From positions 1,302,001 to 1,366,000 of the forward strand of contig NZ_CP039543.1 in NCBI RefSeq assembly GCF_013085545.1: a stretch of 64,000 nucleotides of DNA, given 5' to 3'. The position numbers and the translations under genes were made by a program. Positions 16,036 through 25,413 of this stretch are shown here, piece after piece. Position 1 is the stretch's first letter; each line of letters begins with the position of its first letter. The stretch comes from Oceanidesulfovibrio marinus. Its GTDB lineage: Bacteria > Desulfobacterota > Desulfovibrionia > Desulfovibrionales > Desulfovibrionaceae. Under the pieces are notes generated by a model. The model ran no database searches. It saw nothing but the letters and a program-made list of their open reading frames with translations, and had not been told where the DNA came from.

Positions 16036-19011
16036 CTAGATGGCCTTGGACGTGGCCATGAGGTAGATTTCGTGCGGGTCCAGAATGAGGACCACCGAGC
16101 CGTCGCCCATGATGGTCGCGCCGGAGATGCCCTTCTGGTCGCCCAGGTAGGCGCCCAGCGGCTTGATGACGATCTCCTGGCGTTCCAGCAGCCTGTCCAC
16201 CACAAGGCCCAGGCGGCGGTCGCCGTCCTGGATGACCACCACAGAGAGGATGTCCGGCTCTTTCTCCGGCGGCGGCAGCTCCAGCATTTCGCACAGGGAG
16301 ATGATGCCCAGCACCTGGCCGCGCAGGGTGACGGCCTTGCGGTTGTTGACCTCGGTGAGCCGCTTTGTCTCGATTTTGGTGGTCTCGGACACGGCGTCCA
16401 GGGGAATGGCGTAGGTGTCGCCGCCAACCTTGACCATGAGCGCGTCAATGATGGCCAGGGTAAGCGGCAGGATGAGCGTGAACCGCGTGAACTTGCCGGT
16501 CTCGGAGGTGATGGAAACCGAGCCCTTGAGGTTCTTGATGTTCGTGCGCACCACGTCCATGCCCACGCCGCGGCCGGAGATGTCGGTGATCTTCTCAGCC
16601 GAGGAGAAGCCGGGGGCAAAGATGAGCTCGCGCGCCTCGCGGTCGTCCAGGTTCTTGGCCTCGTCGGCCGAGATGATGCCCTTCTTGACGGCCACCTCGC
16701 GCATCTTTTCCGGATCGATGCCCTTGCCGTCGTCCTCGATCTCGATGGCCACGGAGTTGCCGCGGTAGTAGGCGCGCAGCCAGACCGTGCCCTTGGCCGG
16801 CTTGTTGGCCTTGATGCGCTGCTCCTCGGGCTCGATGCCGTGGTCCACGGAGTTGCGGATGAGGTGAACCAGGGGGTCGCCGATGACCTCGACCACGGAC
16901 TTGTCCAGCTCAGTCTCCTCGCCTTCCATGATCAGCTCGACCTGCTTGCCGGACTTGCGGGAGAGGTCGCGCACCAGGCGCGGGAAACGGGAGAAAACGG
17001 TCTGCACCGGCACCATGCGCACCTTCATGATGGTGTCCTGCAGATCGTCGGAAATACGCGCCATGGCGAAGGTGGTCTCCACCAGGTTCTGCGCGGTCTC
17101 GGCCACGTCTATCTGCTCCCCGTGCTCCTCCAGGTTGCGGGCGATCATGGTGAACCGGTTGCGGTTGATGATCAGCTCGCCGATGAGGTTCATGAGGTGG
17201 TCGAGCTTCTCGTGGTCCACGCGGATGGTGGAGGAAACTTTGGGCTTCTGCTGCGACTGCACCGCGGCCTGGCTTGCCGCGGTAGCCGTGGCGGCCTTTT
17301 TCTCGTCCCCTGCAGGCTTGGGCTCGGCTTTGGGCTCTGGCTTCGGGGCAGCCTTTGCCTCAGGCGCCGGCGTCTCCTTGGGTTCCGCTTTCGGCGCAGG
17401 CTTGGGCGCGGGTTCCGGCTTTGCTGCGGGCTCGGCCTTCTGCTCAGGCTTGGGCGCCGCGGCCGGTTGCTCGGGCTCTGGTTTTGGAGCAGGAGCTTCC
17501 GGCGCTTTTTCCGGAGCCGGAGCCTTGGCCGCCGGAGCCGGCGGTTCCGCCGTGGGGCCTGTCGCCTGGCCGCCCTGGGACTTGATCTGCTGAATTTCCT
17601 TCTCAACCATGTCGGCGATGATGGAGGTCTCCTGCCGCATGATGTCCAGCAGAGCATCAAACCCGATGCCGGCCGAGCGCGCCTGGTCCACCAGGGCGGC
17701 CGTGCGCTGGGCGTAGGTCTGGACCTCCTCGATGCCCATGTAGCCGCTGGAGTTCTGGATGGTGACAAGGGCGCGGTACAGCGCGTCTACATACTCGCTC
17801 TGGTCCGGGTTGCCGGTCAGCTTGTCCAGGGCGACGCGGACTGTGCCGAGCTGCTGCTTCACTGCGGACTCGAAGATGGCCACGTCGTCGGGGTCGAATC
17901 CCTCGCCAGCGGACTCCTCCGCGGCAGGTTCGGCAGGCGCGGCAGGTTCCTCGGAAGGTGCGGGCTCCTCGCTCTCGGCTTCGGCCGGGGACTCGATGGT
18001 GCCGGACTCCACAGCCCTGCGCAGGCGGGTCTTGACGCCGGCCGTGGACACGGGGGTCACGGTGCCGGACTGCGTATCAACGCCGGCCACCAGGCTTTCA
18101 ATGGTGTCCACCACCAGAAGCAGCAGATCCACCAGCCCCTGCGCCGAGGCGTCCATCTCGCCCTTGCGCACGCGATTGAGCAGCGTTTCAGCCTCGTGGG
18201 TCAGGCCGTTGAGCTCCTTGAAGCCGATGATGCCGGAGTTGCCCTTGAGGTTGTGGAAGTAACGGAAGAGATCGTTAGTGGTGTCGGCCCACGCCTCGGG
18301 CTCCTTTTCCAGGGAGACCAACCCGGCGTTGAGATTTTCCACGATATCCTGCGCTTCTTCGAGAAAATCATTGAGGTGGCTTTCGCCGAACGCAGTAAGC
18401 GTATACGGATCGAGGTTCTCGTCCTCGAACTCGGGGTGGATATCGCCGTCATAGGGCTCGGGTGCGGACTGCTCGGCCGGAGCTTCCGGCGCCGGGGCCG
18501 GTTCGGGCTCGGCAGGCGCCTCCGCCGTTGGTTCGGGCTCCGGAGCGGCCTCAGGTGCGGGCTGCGGAGCCGGTTCCGGTTCAGGCTGGGGAGCGGCAGA
18601 AGCTGCCGGAGCTGCGCCGCCCGTCATGATGCGGTCGATGACGGCGATGAGCTCGTCCACCTCCACATTGCCTTCCGAGCCTTCCATCTCCAGGTTGTCG
18701 ACCATCTGCCGCAGGGCGTCCGTCACGGAGAGGATGACATCCATGATCTCCGAGGTGACGCCCATCTCGCCCTTGCGCAGCTCATCCAGAATGTTCTCGG
18801 CGCGGTGAGCCAGCCGGTTCATGGTGTTCAGACCGAGGAAACCGGACGCCCCCTTGAGGGAGTGCATGGGCCGGAATATCTCGTTGAGCAGCGCCAAATT
18901 CTCCGGAGACTTCTCAAGCTCCAGCAGGTTGGGCTCGATGGTCTCCAGATGTTCCTTGGCCTCGAGGATAAAATCGGTGATAATTTCCGGATCGAGAAAA
19001 TCCTGGCTCAT
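16036..19011 (-). CDS. cheA: Chemotaxis histidine kinase CheA with multiple Hpt domains
   Basis: A 991-residue CheA. The N-terminus holds a first Hpt domain with His50 (MHSLKGASGFLG), then a Pro/Ala/Glu linker, a second Hpt with His253 (FHNLKGNSGIIG), another acidic linker and a third Hpt-like helix bundle (about 375-472) in which the phospho-acceptor His position is Val416 (VTIQNSSGYMG). A very long Pro/Ala/Lys linker (about 485-590) leads to the dimerisation and HATPase domain: N-box LIRNSVDHGIEPEEQ, DDGKGID and DISGRGVGMDVV, and a C-terminal CheW-like domain (GGDTYAIPLDAVSETTKI onward). It receives signals from chemoreceptors through CheW and phosphorylates the CheY/CheB-type receivers encoded just upstream. 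Start: ATG at 19011 after AAGGA. Confidence 0.95.
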   Translation of the reverse strand: MSQDFLDPEIITDFILEAKEHLETIEPNLLELEKSPENLALLNEIFRPMHSLKGASGFLGLNTMNRLAHRAENILDELRKGEMGVTSEIMDVILSVTDALRQMVDNLEMEGSEGNVEVDELIAVIDRIMTGGAAPAASAAPQPEPEPAPQPAPEAAPEPEPTAEAPAEPEPAPAPEAPAEQSAPEPYDGDIHPEFEDENLDPYTLTAFGESHLNDFLEEAQDIVENLNAGLVSLEKEPEAWADTTNDLFRYFHNLKGNSGIIGFKELNGLTHEAETLLNRVRKGEMDASAQGLVDLLLLVVDTIESLVAGVDTQSGTVTPVSTAGVKTRLRRAVESGTIESPAEAESEEPAPSEEPAAPAEPAAEESAGEGFDPDDVAIFESAVKQQLGTVRVALDKLTGNPDQSEYVDALYRALVTIQNSSGYMGIEEVQTYAQRTAALVDQARSAGIGFDALLDIMRQETSIIADMVEKEIQQIKSQGGQATGPTAEPPAPAAKAPAPEKAPEAPAPKPEPEQPAAAPKPEQKAEPAAKPEPAPKPAPKAEPKETPAPEAKAAPKPEPKAEPKPAGDEKKAATATAASQAAVQSQQKPKVSSTIRVDHEKLDHLMNLIGELIINRNRFTMIARNLEEHGEQIDVAETAQNLVETTFAMARISDDLQDTIMKVRMVPVQTVFSRFPRLVRDLSRKSGKQVELIMEGEETELDKSVVEVIGDPLVHLIRNSVDHGIEPEEQRIKANKPAKGTVWLRAYYRGNSVAIEIEDDGKGIDPEKMREVAVKKGIISADEAKNLDDREARELIFAPGFSSAEKITDISGRGVGMDVVRTNIKNLKGSVSITSETGKFTRFTLILPLTLAIIDALMVKVGGDTYAIPLDAVSETTKIETKRLTEVNNRKAVTLRGQVLGIISLCEMLELPPPEKEPDILSVVVIQDGDRRLGLVVDRLLERQEIVIKPLGAYLGDQKGISGATIMGDGSVVLILDPHEIYLMATSKAI

Positions 19012-19047
19012 GGTCGTATCAATCCTTACCCGGCTGTCCGCTGGGCC

Positions 19048-19416
19048 TTAGCCCAGAAGCATTTTCACATTTTTGACGAGCATTTCCGGCTGCGCCGGCT
19101 TAACGAGATAGAGATTCGCCCCAAGGCTGATGCCTGCATCGATGTCTTCTTCACGGCCTTCCGTGGAAAGGACCACGATGGGCACGTCGCGGTACAGCTC
19201 CTGCTCCCGCACGGACTTGATGAAGGTGAAGCCGTCCATCTTGGGCATGTTGATGTCGCTTATGATGAGGTCAACATCCGGACTCGTATAGAGCTTTTCC
19301 AGCCCGTCCAAACCATTTTCCGCCGTCGTCACCTTGAAGCCTTCTTTCTTCATAATGAAGGCCACCAAGTTCCGCACAGTCTTGGAATCGTCCACAATGA
19401 GAATATGTTTAGACAT
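19048..19416 (-). CDS. cheY: CheY-type response regulator
   Basis: A 122-residue single receiver domain. Key residues: acidic pair D9-D10 (LIVDDSKTVR), phospho-acceptor D54 (IISDINMPKMDG), the Ser/Thr switch position in VVLSTEG and the conserved Lys in LVKPAQP. It has no output domain, so it acts by protein binding, either at the flagellar switch or inside the CheA/CheW array. The start has an AAGGAGG 6 bases upstream and overlaps the cheW-like gene by 8 bases; cheA follows 36 bases downstream. A stand-alone receiver between cheW and cheA is the classic arrangement. Confidence 0.93.
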   Translation of the reverse strand: MSKHILIVDDSKTVRNLVAFIMKKEGFKVTTAENGLDGLEKLYTSPDVDLIISDINMPKMDGFTFIKSVREQELYRDVPIVVLSTEGREEDIDAGISLGANLYLVKPAQPEMLVKNVKMLLG

Positions 19417-20314
19417 TCAGGCCTCCTTGCAAGCCCACTTTATCGAGCAAGCGCTCCATCGAGACAACGCCGATAAGGTCGTCCCCGGAACGCAGGAGTC
19501 CGCGGACTATGTCCACGTCCGCGCCCATTTTCTGTTCGATATTCCATTCGATCGCGGACTGGGGGACACGATACATGGTATGCACCCGCTCCACCAGCAG
19601 CGCTACCTGCAGGTCGCCCTTGCGGCAGACCACGAAAAAGCGTTTCGCTCGGGCCTCTTCGTCCAGGGATTCCTCTTCCTCGGCCGGCGGCTCTTCCTTG
19701 CCCAGGATGACGCCCAGACGCAGCACAGGCGTTACCCGGCCACGCAGGTTGACGATGCCCGCCAGGTAGCCGTGCGACTCCGGCACGGCCGTGGGCTCCA
19801 TGTAGCGCACCACTTCCTGCACCGCGTTGATCGGAATGGTGAACTCCTGATCCGCCAGAAAGAAGCTGACAAGCTGGATCTCGGACTGGGCGCGTATCTC
19901 GTCGTCCAGAGACGGCTCGGCCTCGATCTCCGGCTCAACGGCCGGCTCCACGGCCTCTTCTTCATAGACGATGGCCTCGGGTTCCGGAACAAACTCCTCG
20001 GCCGTCTCCGGGACTTCCTCATGGACGGCCTGAACCTCGGGAGCCGGCTCCGGCTCGCGAAGCTCTTCCGCCACCGGCGGCTCGGCCTCCTCTGCCGGAG
20101 CGGTCTGCTCCAGAGGCGGCGGGGGTTCCACCTCGGCCAGGTCCACGGCCTGGGGCTCGGCCTCCTCGATGCCGAGACGGTCGAGAATGTCCCGTTCGAG
20201 TCCGAGATACTTTTCGAGGAACGCGCGCTCCGTATCGGAGAAGGCCATCTCTTCGGCGTGTTCCTCCGGAGAAAGTTCCTCATCCAGGAAATATTCTTCA
20301 GGGCTTTTACTCAT
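19409..20314 (-). CDS. cheW: CheW-domain protein with long acidic N-terminus
   Basis: A 301-residue coupling protein. The C-terminal half (from about residue 140, IQLVSFFLADQEFTIPINAVQEVVRYMEPTAVPES in part) is a CheW domain: GYLAGIVNLRGRVTPVLRLGVILG is the receptor/CheA docking core. The N-terminal 140 residues are very rich in Glu, Pro and Ala and lack an obvious fold; this is two to three times longer than a standard CheW (about 160 residues). A 27-residue acidic insert (KEEPPAEEEESLDEEARAKR) also splits the CheW domain. It couples CheA to receptors. It overlaps parA by 4 bases and cheY by 8. Confidence 0.9.
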   Translation of the reverse strand: MSKSPEEYFLDEELSPEEHAEEMAFSDTERAFLEKYLGLERDILDRLGIEEAEPQAVDLAEVEPPPPLEQTAPAEEAEPPVAEELREPEPAPEVQAVHEEVPETAEEFVPEPEAIVYEEEAVEPAVEPEIEAEPSLDDEIRAQSEIQLVSFFLADQEFTIPINAVQEVVRYMEPTAVPESHGYLAGIVNLRGRVTPVLRLGVILGKEEPPAEEEESLDEEARAKRFFVVCRKGDLQVALLVERVHTMYRVPQSAIEWNIEQKMGADVDIVRGLLRSGDDLIGVVSMERLLDKVGLQGGLNV

Positions 20315-21087
20315 AGGGCTTCAATCTCCGCAGCAAGCTGCACATACTCCAGCGCACTACGCGAGTCTGGATACAGGTCGTAGATCACGGCTCCCTTGCC
20401 ACTGGCTTCCCGCAGTTTGGTGTCGTGATGAATGATGGTTTTGAACAGTTTGTCGCCCAGCTTCTCCCGCAGCAGCTCCAGCACGCGCTTGCACGCCCCG
20501 GCCCGCGAATCGAACATGGTCGCAAGGGCGCGGTAGCCCACAGGCTCGCGCCGGACGCGGTTCAGAGTGCGCATGGTGGAGAATATGAGCTTGAGACCAT
20601 TGAGTGCGAGATACTCCGTCTGGATTGGAATTATTACGAGGTTCGCAGCCATGATGGCATTGGCGAGCAATACCCCCAGATAGGGCGGACAGTCCAGAAT
20701 GACGTAATCGTACTCCTGAGGTACGTTCATCAGAGCCCGCACCAGCAGGCTGCCCTTGCTCTTGATCCCGGCGAGGTCCACATCCAGGTCCGAGAGCTTG
20801 GGATGGGCTGGAACAAAATCGAACACACCGCCGGCCGCCGGGTACGTCACCTTGTTCCATACCGTCTGCCACCGCTCGCCGCGGGGCTTCTTGAACAGAT
20901 CGTAGGCCGTGTGCCTCAGCTTCTCCGGGTAGAAGCGCATATGGATGGACGCGCTCACGTGCGGGTCCAGATCCATGACCAGCACGTTGCGCCCTTCTTT
21001 GGCAAATGCTGCGGCCAGCGTCAAAGCCGTGGTTGTCTTGCCCACGCCGCCTTTCTGGTTGGCCACAGCGAGCACTCGCGCAATCAC
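20311..21087 (-). CDS. ParA-family ATPase of the chemotaxis operon
   Basis: A 258-residue ParA/MinD-type ATPase. The deviant Walker A is NQKGGVGKTTTALTLA (residues about 10-25), followed by VLVMDLDPHVSAS (Walker A') and YVILDCPPYLGVLLANA (Walker B). The C-terminal half contains IPIQTEYLALNGL, the usual ParA continuation. In other bacteria, ParA homologues placed in che operons (ParC type) position the chemosensory array at a pole or midcell. There is no parB here, which supports that role over plasmid partition. The start is a GTG at 21087 with GAGG upstream; it overlaps the cheW-like gene by 4 bases. Confidence 0.9.
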   Translation of the reverse strand: MIARVLAVANQKGGVGKTTTALTLAAAFAKEGRNVLVMDLDPHVSASIHMRFYPEKLRHTAYDLFKKPRGERWQTVWNKVTYPAAGGVFDFVPAHPKLSDLDVDLAGIKSKGSLLVRALMNVPQEYDYVILDCPPYLGVLLANAIMAANLVIIPIQTEYLALNGLKLIFSTMRTLNRVRREPVGYRALATMFDSRAGACKRVLELLREKLGDKLFKTIIHHDTKLREASGKGAVIYDLYPDSRSALEYVQLAAEIEAL

Positions 21088-21140
21088 GTGTTCGACCTCT
21101 CAAAAAACATGCCTCCCCGTCTCGGAATATCTTACGGGTC

Positions 21141-22016
21141 TCATACCTTGCGGTAGACTATGGCGCCCGGGTGGTGCTCCGGCTTGAATGCGCGCGAGAT
21201 GTTGTGCAACGACTCGCTGTGGCCGATCAACAGGAACCCGCCGGGTTGAAGGTTATCGTAGAAAGCGGAGATGACCCGCTTTTTCATGTCGTCGTCAAAG
21301 TAGATGATGACGTTGCGGCAGAACACGATCTGGGAGCGTTCGACCCGCTTCACCGCCATCCGATCGTTCAGGTTGATGGGGCCGAAGCTGACCAGTCTGC
21401 GGACCTCCGGCTTCACCCTGTACTTGTCGCCCTCCTGATCGAAGAACTTGGCGATCTTCTCCTTGGGCGTGGTTCGCAACGCATAATCCGTGTACAGCGC
21501 CTCCTTGGCCGAGTCGAGCACGGCCTCGGACAGGTCGTTGGCCGTTATGCGCACGGACCACGAGCGTATCTCGCTGCCCAGCACGTCGTGGAGAATCATG
21601 GACAGGGTGTACGGCTCCTCGCCCGTGGAGCATCCGGCTGACCAGATGTGCAGCCGCTTCTGGTTCTTCTTGCGCTGCTCCTCAATGGCCTCGGCGAGCA
21701 CCTTTTCCTGAAAGACCTTGAGCTGAGGCGGGTTGCGGTAGAAGCTGGTCTCGTTGGTGGTGACCACCTCGAACAGCCGCGAGAGCTCGTCCCTGCGTTT
21801 GGAGTCGTAGCGCAGGTAATAGTAGTACTCGCCGAAGTCTTTCAGGTTAAGCGCCTTGAGCCGACCGCCCAGCCGGTTCTCCAGAAGATATTTGCGGTTG
21901 TCCGCGATGTAAATTCCGCTGTTCGAATAGATAAAATCGCGCAGCTGGACGAACTCGGAGTCCGAAATCTTGAGGTCTTTACGACCCAGCGATGTCTTTG
22001 CAAACAGAGAACTCAC
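21141..22016 (-). CDS. cheR: Chemoreceptor methyltransferase CheR
   Basis: A 291-residue CheR, which methylates glutamates on chemoreceptors using S-adenosylmethionine. The N-terminal helical domain (FVQLRDFIYSNSGIYIADNRKYLLENRL) and the SAM-binding core (RLHIWSAGCSTGEEPYTLSMIL) are plain, with TTNETSFYRNPPQLKVF, RNVIIYFDDDMKKRVISAFY and GGFLLIGHSESL as family signatures. The start is a GTG (22014-22016) with GGGAG 6 bases before it. It follows the HEAT-repeat gene by 3 bases and precedes parA by 53. No C-terminal pentapeptide-binding or TPR extension is seen. Confidence 0.95.
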   Translation of the reverse strand: MSSLFAKTSLGRKDLKISDSEFVQLRDFIYSNSGIYIADNRKYLLENRLGGRLKALNLKDFGEYYYYLRYDSKRRDELSRLFEVVTTNETSFYRNPPQLKVFQEKVLAEAIEEQRKKNQKRLHIWSAGCSTGEEPYTLSMILHDVLGSEIRSWSVRITANDLSEAVLDSAKEALYTDYALRTTPKEKIAKFFDQEGDKYRVKPEVRRLVSFGPINLNDRMAVKRVERSQIVFCRNVIIYFDDDMKKRVISAFYDNLQPGGFLLIGHSESLHNISRAFKPEHHPGAIVYRKV

Positions 22017-22019
22017 TGG

Positions 22020-23939
22020 CTACTCCCGAACGGCCTTGAGGCGAGCCAGCGCCTCTTCGGCGGCGGCCTGGACCTCGGTATTCTCATGGTCCAATATCGT
22101 GAAAAGCGAGCGGAAGGCGCTCTCGCCACCAATCTCGCCGAGCGCTTCGATCACCTTGAGCAATATGAGCGTGTTGTCGCTGTCCAACAGAGGGACGATC
22201 TTGGAGATGGACTGTGCGGAATGACGCTGGCCCAGCGCTTCCAGAGCGCGGATGCGTACCCAGTCGTCCTCGTCCTTCAGTGCTTTTTCCAGGTGCGGCA
22301 GCACGGCCTCCTCATGACATTTGCCCAGTATCTCGACCACGGCGAGGCGCACCTCCCTGTCCTCGTCGGAGAGACTCGGCAGGGCCAGGGGCAGCAGGCG
22401 GTCTATCTCGAAGCACCGCCCATCCAGCGACTCCAGCGCCACTTTGCGAATCTCCGGCACCGGATCTTCCAGGGCGCGCTGCAGGTCGTGCAGATCCTCG
22501 TCGTGTCCGAGGCGGCCCAGAACGTAGGTGGCCATGAGCCTGTCCACGGGCTCCTCGCTCACGGACTTCTCCTTGAAGTGCTCCCGCACTTCCGGACCGT
22601 CGATGGAGACTATGGCTTCGAGCACCGAGTCCTTCACATCGTCGTACGGATGGTCCAGGAGGTTGAAGAGAGCTGGCAACGCGCTCTGCTCGTGCATCTG
22701 TGGCCCAAGGAACTCTGCGGCTTCCTTGAGTATGGTCCCGTCCTGATGGGTCTCCAGCAGGTTGAGGAAGAACTCCGTGGATTCCGGATTGGCCAGCTCC
22801 CGCAGGACGATGGCGATGGCCCGCTGCATGTCCAGGTCCTTGTCCATGAAGACGTCCTGAAGCTTCTTCGCATGGATCGGCTCCCCGATGAGGCGGTAGG
22901 CCTCGAGAATGGTCATGCCCTTCTTCCACTCACCGTTGACCAGGCCGTCCTCCATCGCATTCGTGTTGCCGATAGCGGCAAGCGCTTGGGCCATATGCTC
23001 TATGCGGTCCTGGTTGCTCACTGGGTCCAGACGGGTGGCCAGCTCCAGAATCGCGGCTGATGCGTCCTCGCCGCCAACATAGGCCAGACCTTGCACGGCG
23101 GCGTCCTGGATCTCTTCATCCTCGTCCTCAAGAGCCACCAGGGCGTACTCGCGCAGGTTCTCGCGCTCACCCTGGGACAACAGGGAGAGGGACTTGCCGC
23201 CGAGTATCTTGACCACGGCTTTGACGATCTTGTTGCGCAGGGCCGTGGGCGAGGCCTCCAGCCGCTTGAGCAACAAGCCGACAGCCTTGATGTTGCCCAT
23301 CTCGCCCAGAGCATCCACGATCATGGAAGCCACGAGGTCCGTGGAGCGGCTCATGGCCTTGGCCAGGGCGTTGATGGACGATTCTTCTCGAATTTTTGTC
23401 AATGCTTCGATAACGGCAAACTGTACCCACTCCTCGTCCTCCAGGGCCTTGTTCAGGCACCCGGCGGCCTCCGGAGAGGCGATTGTTCCCAGACTCACGG
23501 CGGCCTGATAGCGCACGTTGACTTCCGGGTCCCTGAGCAGCGCTCTGCACAGCGGCGCCACTACCAGGGCGTTGCCGGTTTCACCCAGGATATCCGACAC
23601 AAAGATGCGCATGTCCGGATCCTCGTCGTGCAGAAGCTCGGCCAGCGTTTCTACATCCTGAGCGCCGATCTCCCGCAGAATGTCCATGGACAGGTTGCGC
23701 ACCGGCGCATCGTCGGACCGGAGCAGCGGAGTCAGCGCCTGAACGGTCGCGGCTCCGCCTATATGGCGGAGTGCGGCGTCCGCCGCCTCCTGGACACCGA
23801 GGTTCCCGCTTTGCAGGTGACGCACCAGCGGCTCCACCGCTTCGCCAATCCGTTCCTCACCCGCACGGAAAGCACCTTCGCGAATATCCTGGGAATCTTC
23901 GCTGTTCAAAAGTTCCAGGATCTCTTCTTTCGACACCAT
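22020..23939 (-). CDS. HEAT-repeat protein in the chemotaxis operon
   Basis: A 639-residue cytoplasmic protein made almost entirely of about 18-20 helical HEAT/PBS-lyase repeats (units such as VEPLVRHLQSGNLGVQEAADAALRHIGG, and DEDEEIQDAAVQGLAYVGG). Typical repeat features are visible: a first helix with Leu/Val at i and i+3, a conserved Asp or Arg at the turn and a second helix ending in LGEIG or LAKIG. No catalytic motif is present. Such solenoids bind other proteins. Its place 3 bases before cheR and 135 bases after cheB makes it a likely scaffold or receptor-array partner, but that is inference. The start follows GGAGGAG. Confidence 0.85.
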   Translation of the reverse strand: MVSKEEILELLNSEDSQDIREGAFRAGEERIGEAVEPLVRHLQSGNLGVQEAADAALRHIGGAATVQALTPLLRSDDAPVRNLSMDILREIGAQDVETLAELLHDEDPDMRIFVSDILGETGNALVVAPLCRALLRDPEVNVRYQAAVSLGTIASPEAAGCLNKALEDEEWVQFAVIEALTKIREESSINALAKAMSRSTDLVASMIVDALGEMGNIKAVGLLLKRLEASPTALRNKIVKAVVKILGGKSLSLLSQGERENLREYALVALEDEDEEIQDAAVQGLAYVGGEDASAAILELATRLDPVSNQDRIEHMAQALAAIGNTNAMEDGLVNGEWKKGMTILEAYRLIGEPIHAKKLQDVFMDKDLDMQRAIAIVLRELANPESTEFFLNLLETHQDGTILKEAAEFLGPQMHEQSALPALFNLLDHPYDDVKDSVLEAIVSIDGPEVREHFKEKSVSEEPVDRLMATYVLGRLGHDEDLHDLQRALEDPVPEIRKVALESLDGRCFEIDRLLPLALPSLSDEDREVRLAVVEILGKCHEEAVLPHLEKALKDEDDWVRIRALEALGQRHSAQSISKIVPLLDSDNTLILLKVIEALGEIGGESAFRSLFTILDHENTEVQAAAEEALARLKAVRE

Positions 23940-24073
23940 CGTTTCAACTCCTCCGATGCCTACTTGCCGTTAGCGCTCGGTAGCGGGCGAATCCGCACCG
24001 CCTGGTTCCTGCCAATAAGCCTTGGTTCATTGAGCATATAGGCAGGCCCCTTCCGAAGCAAGGCAAGAAATAC

Positions 24074-25153
24074 CTAATGCGTATAGATATTCTTCATCAC
24101 CGCCTGCGCCATATCATCTATATCCACGACCTCATCGGCCAGGTTTGCATCTACAATAGCCTTGGGCATGCCGAAAACCACACAGGAGGCGTCATTCTGC
24201 GCGATGGCGCGGCCGCCGCGGCTTTTCAGGGCGCGCACCCCTTCCAGACCGTCGTTGCCCATGCCGGTCAGGATAACACCCAACGTGCGGCGCCCGAAAT
24301 ACTCGGCCGTGGAGCCTATAAGCACATTGGCCGACGGCTTGTACAACGCATTTGCCGGCTCTTCCACCACCTGGACCTCCATGCGCGAGCCTTTCTGCGC
24401 CAGCACCAGGTGCTTGCCGCCCGGCGCTATGTATACCGTCCCCGGCTTGAAGGCCTCCACCCCCTCGGCCTCCTTCACCCGTATCTGGCTCACGGAGTCG
24501 AGCCGCTTTGCAAAGGGGCCGGTAAAAGCCGCAGGCATGTGCTGCGCGATGAGTATACCGGCGGGAAAATCCGCCGGCAGCGCGGAGAGCATCTTCTGCA
24601 CGGCAGGTGGTCCTCCCGTGGACACGCCCACGGCCACCACGTCGCGAATGAGCCGGCCGGACGGTCTGGCCGCCGGCTGCGGGGCTCTTGCGGCTGCCTG
24701 CTTTGCCGTTGCCGGTCGCAGCGCCCGTGGAGCCCGGAACTTTCGCCGCGCAACCTCCTTGACCTTTGCCCGCAGGCTCTCCTCGATCCGCACGATGTCG
24801 AGGCTGACTTTGGAAAGCTGCTTCGGAATGAAATCGACGGCGCCCAGCTCCATGGCTTTCAGCGTGGACTCCGCGCCCTCCGTGGTCAGAGAGCTGACCA
24901 TCAGCACGGGCCTGGGCATTTCCATCATTATATGGCGCAACGCCGTGAGCCCATCCATCTTGGGCATCTCTATATCCAGCGTTACGACATCCGGCTGATG
25001 CGTGCGTATAAGCTCCAGTCCTTCTTCGCCATTGCGGGCCGTGGCCACCACTTTGATCTCGGGGTCCTTCTCGAGCATCGTGCTCAAGGCCTTGCGCATG
25101 AAAGCGGAATCATCAACGACGACGACTTTGATGCTCACAATCTCATTCTCCAT
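24074..25153 (-). CDS. cheB: Chemotaxis methylesterase CheB
   Basis: A 359-residue CheB, the receptor demethylase/deamidase. The N-terminal receiver has D60 (VVTLDIEMPKMDG) and K111 (FIPKQLSK). After a basic, Ala/Pro-rich linker (about 135-167) comes the methylesterase domain with the catalytic triad S178 (VGVSTGGPP), H205 (AQHMPAAF) and D301 (LTGMGNDG). Together with CheR it sets receptor adaptation. It is the first gene of the minus-strand che operon, separated by 134 bases from the HEAT gene and preceded by an inverted repeat. The start is the first ATG, in good family alignment. Confidence 0.96.
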   Translation of the reverse strand: MENEIVSIKVVVVDDSAFMRKALSTMLEKDPEIKVVATARNGEEGLELIRTHQPDVVTLDIEMPKMDGLTALRHIMMEMPRPVLMVSSLTTEGAESTLKAMELGAVDFIPKQLSKVSLDIVRIEESLRAKVKEVARRKFRAPRALRPATAKQAAARAPQPAARPSGRLIRDVVAVGVSTGGPPAVQKMLSALPADFPAGILIAQHMPAAFTGPFAKRLDSVSQIRVKEAEGVEAFKPGTVYIAPGGKHLVLAQKGSRMEVQVVEEPANALYKPSANVLIGSTAEYFGRRTLGVILTGMGNDGLEGVRALKSRGGRAIAQNDASCVVFGMPKAIVDANLADEVVDIDDMAQAVMKNIYTH

Positions 25154-25196
25154 CCATATCGGACTAAAACAGTCTTGTTCATTGAGGTTTGAAATC

Positions 25197-25216
25197 GTTC
25201 GAGATTATGCTCGAAC
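25197..25216. promoter_or_regulatory. 20-bp inverted repeat upstream of cheB
   Basis: GTTCGAG (25197-25203) and CTCGAAC (25210-25216) form a perfect 7-bp inverted repeat with a 6-base centre, 44 bases before the cheB start. Position and symmetry suit an operator for the che operon. No U-tract follows on either strand. Confidence 0.45.
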
Positions 25217-25413
25217 ATGACATGATGCATCGCATACAACACACGCTTTGTCCACGCCATGATTGATATTCTCTATGACTCAGAAGGGCGGCCTGCGTGA
25301 CATTTACCGCTTACCGCCCCTTATATTTCAATAAATTAGGTAGATACTGCGGCGTGGATGGGCAGATTTTGTCCGCTTGGAAAAGAAAATTTGTCAAATG
25401 TATGCCAAGTCTC

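Noticed and set aside
16072-19476. Very long open frame on the opposite strand of cheA
   Set aside because: The minus strand has a perfect CheA over the same bases; the plus-strand frame is a high-GC shadow without motifs.
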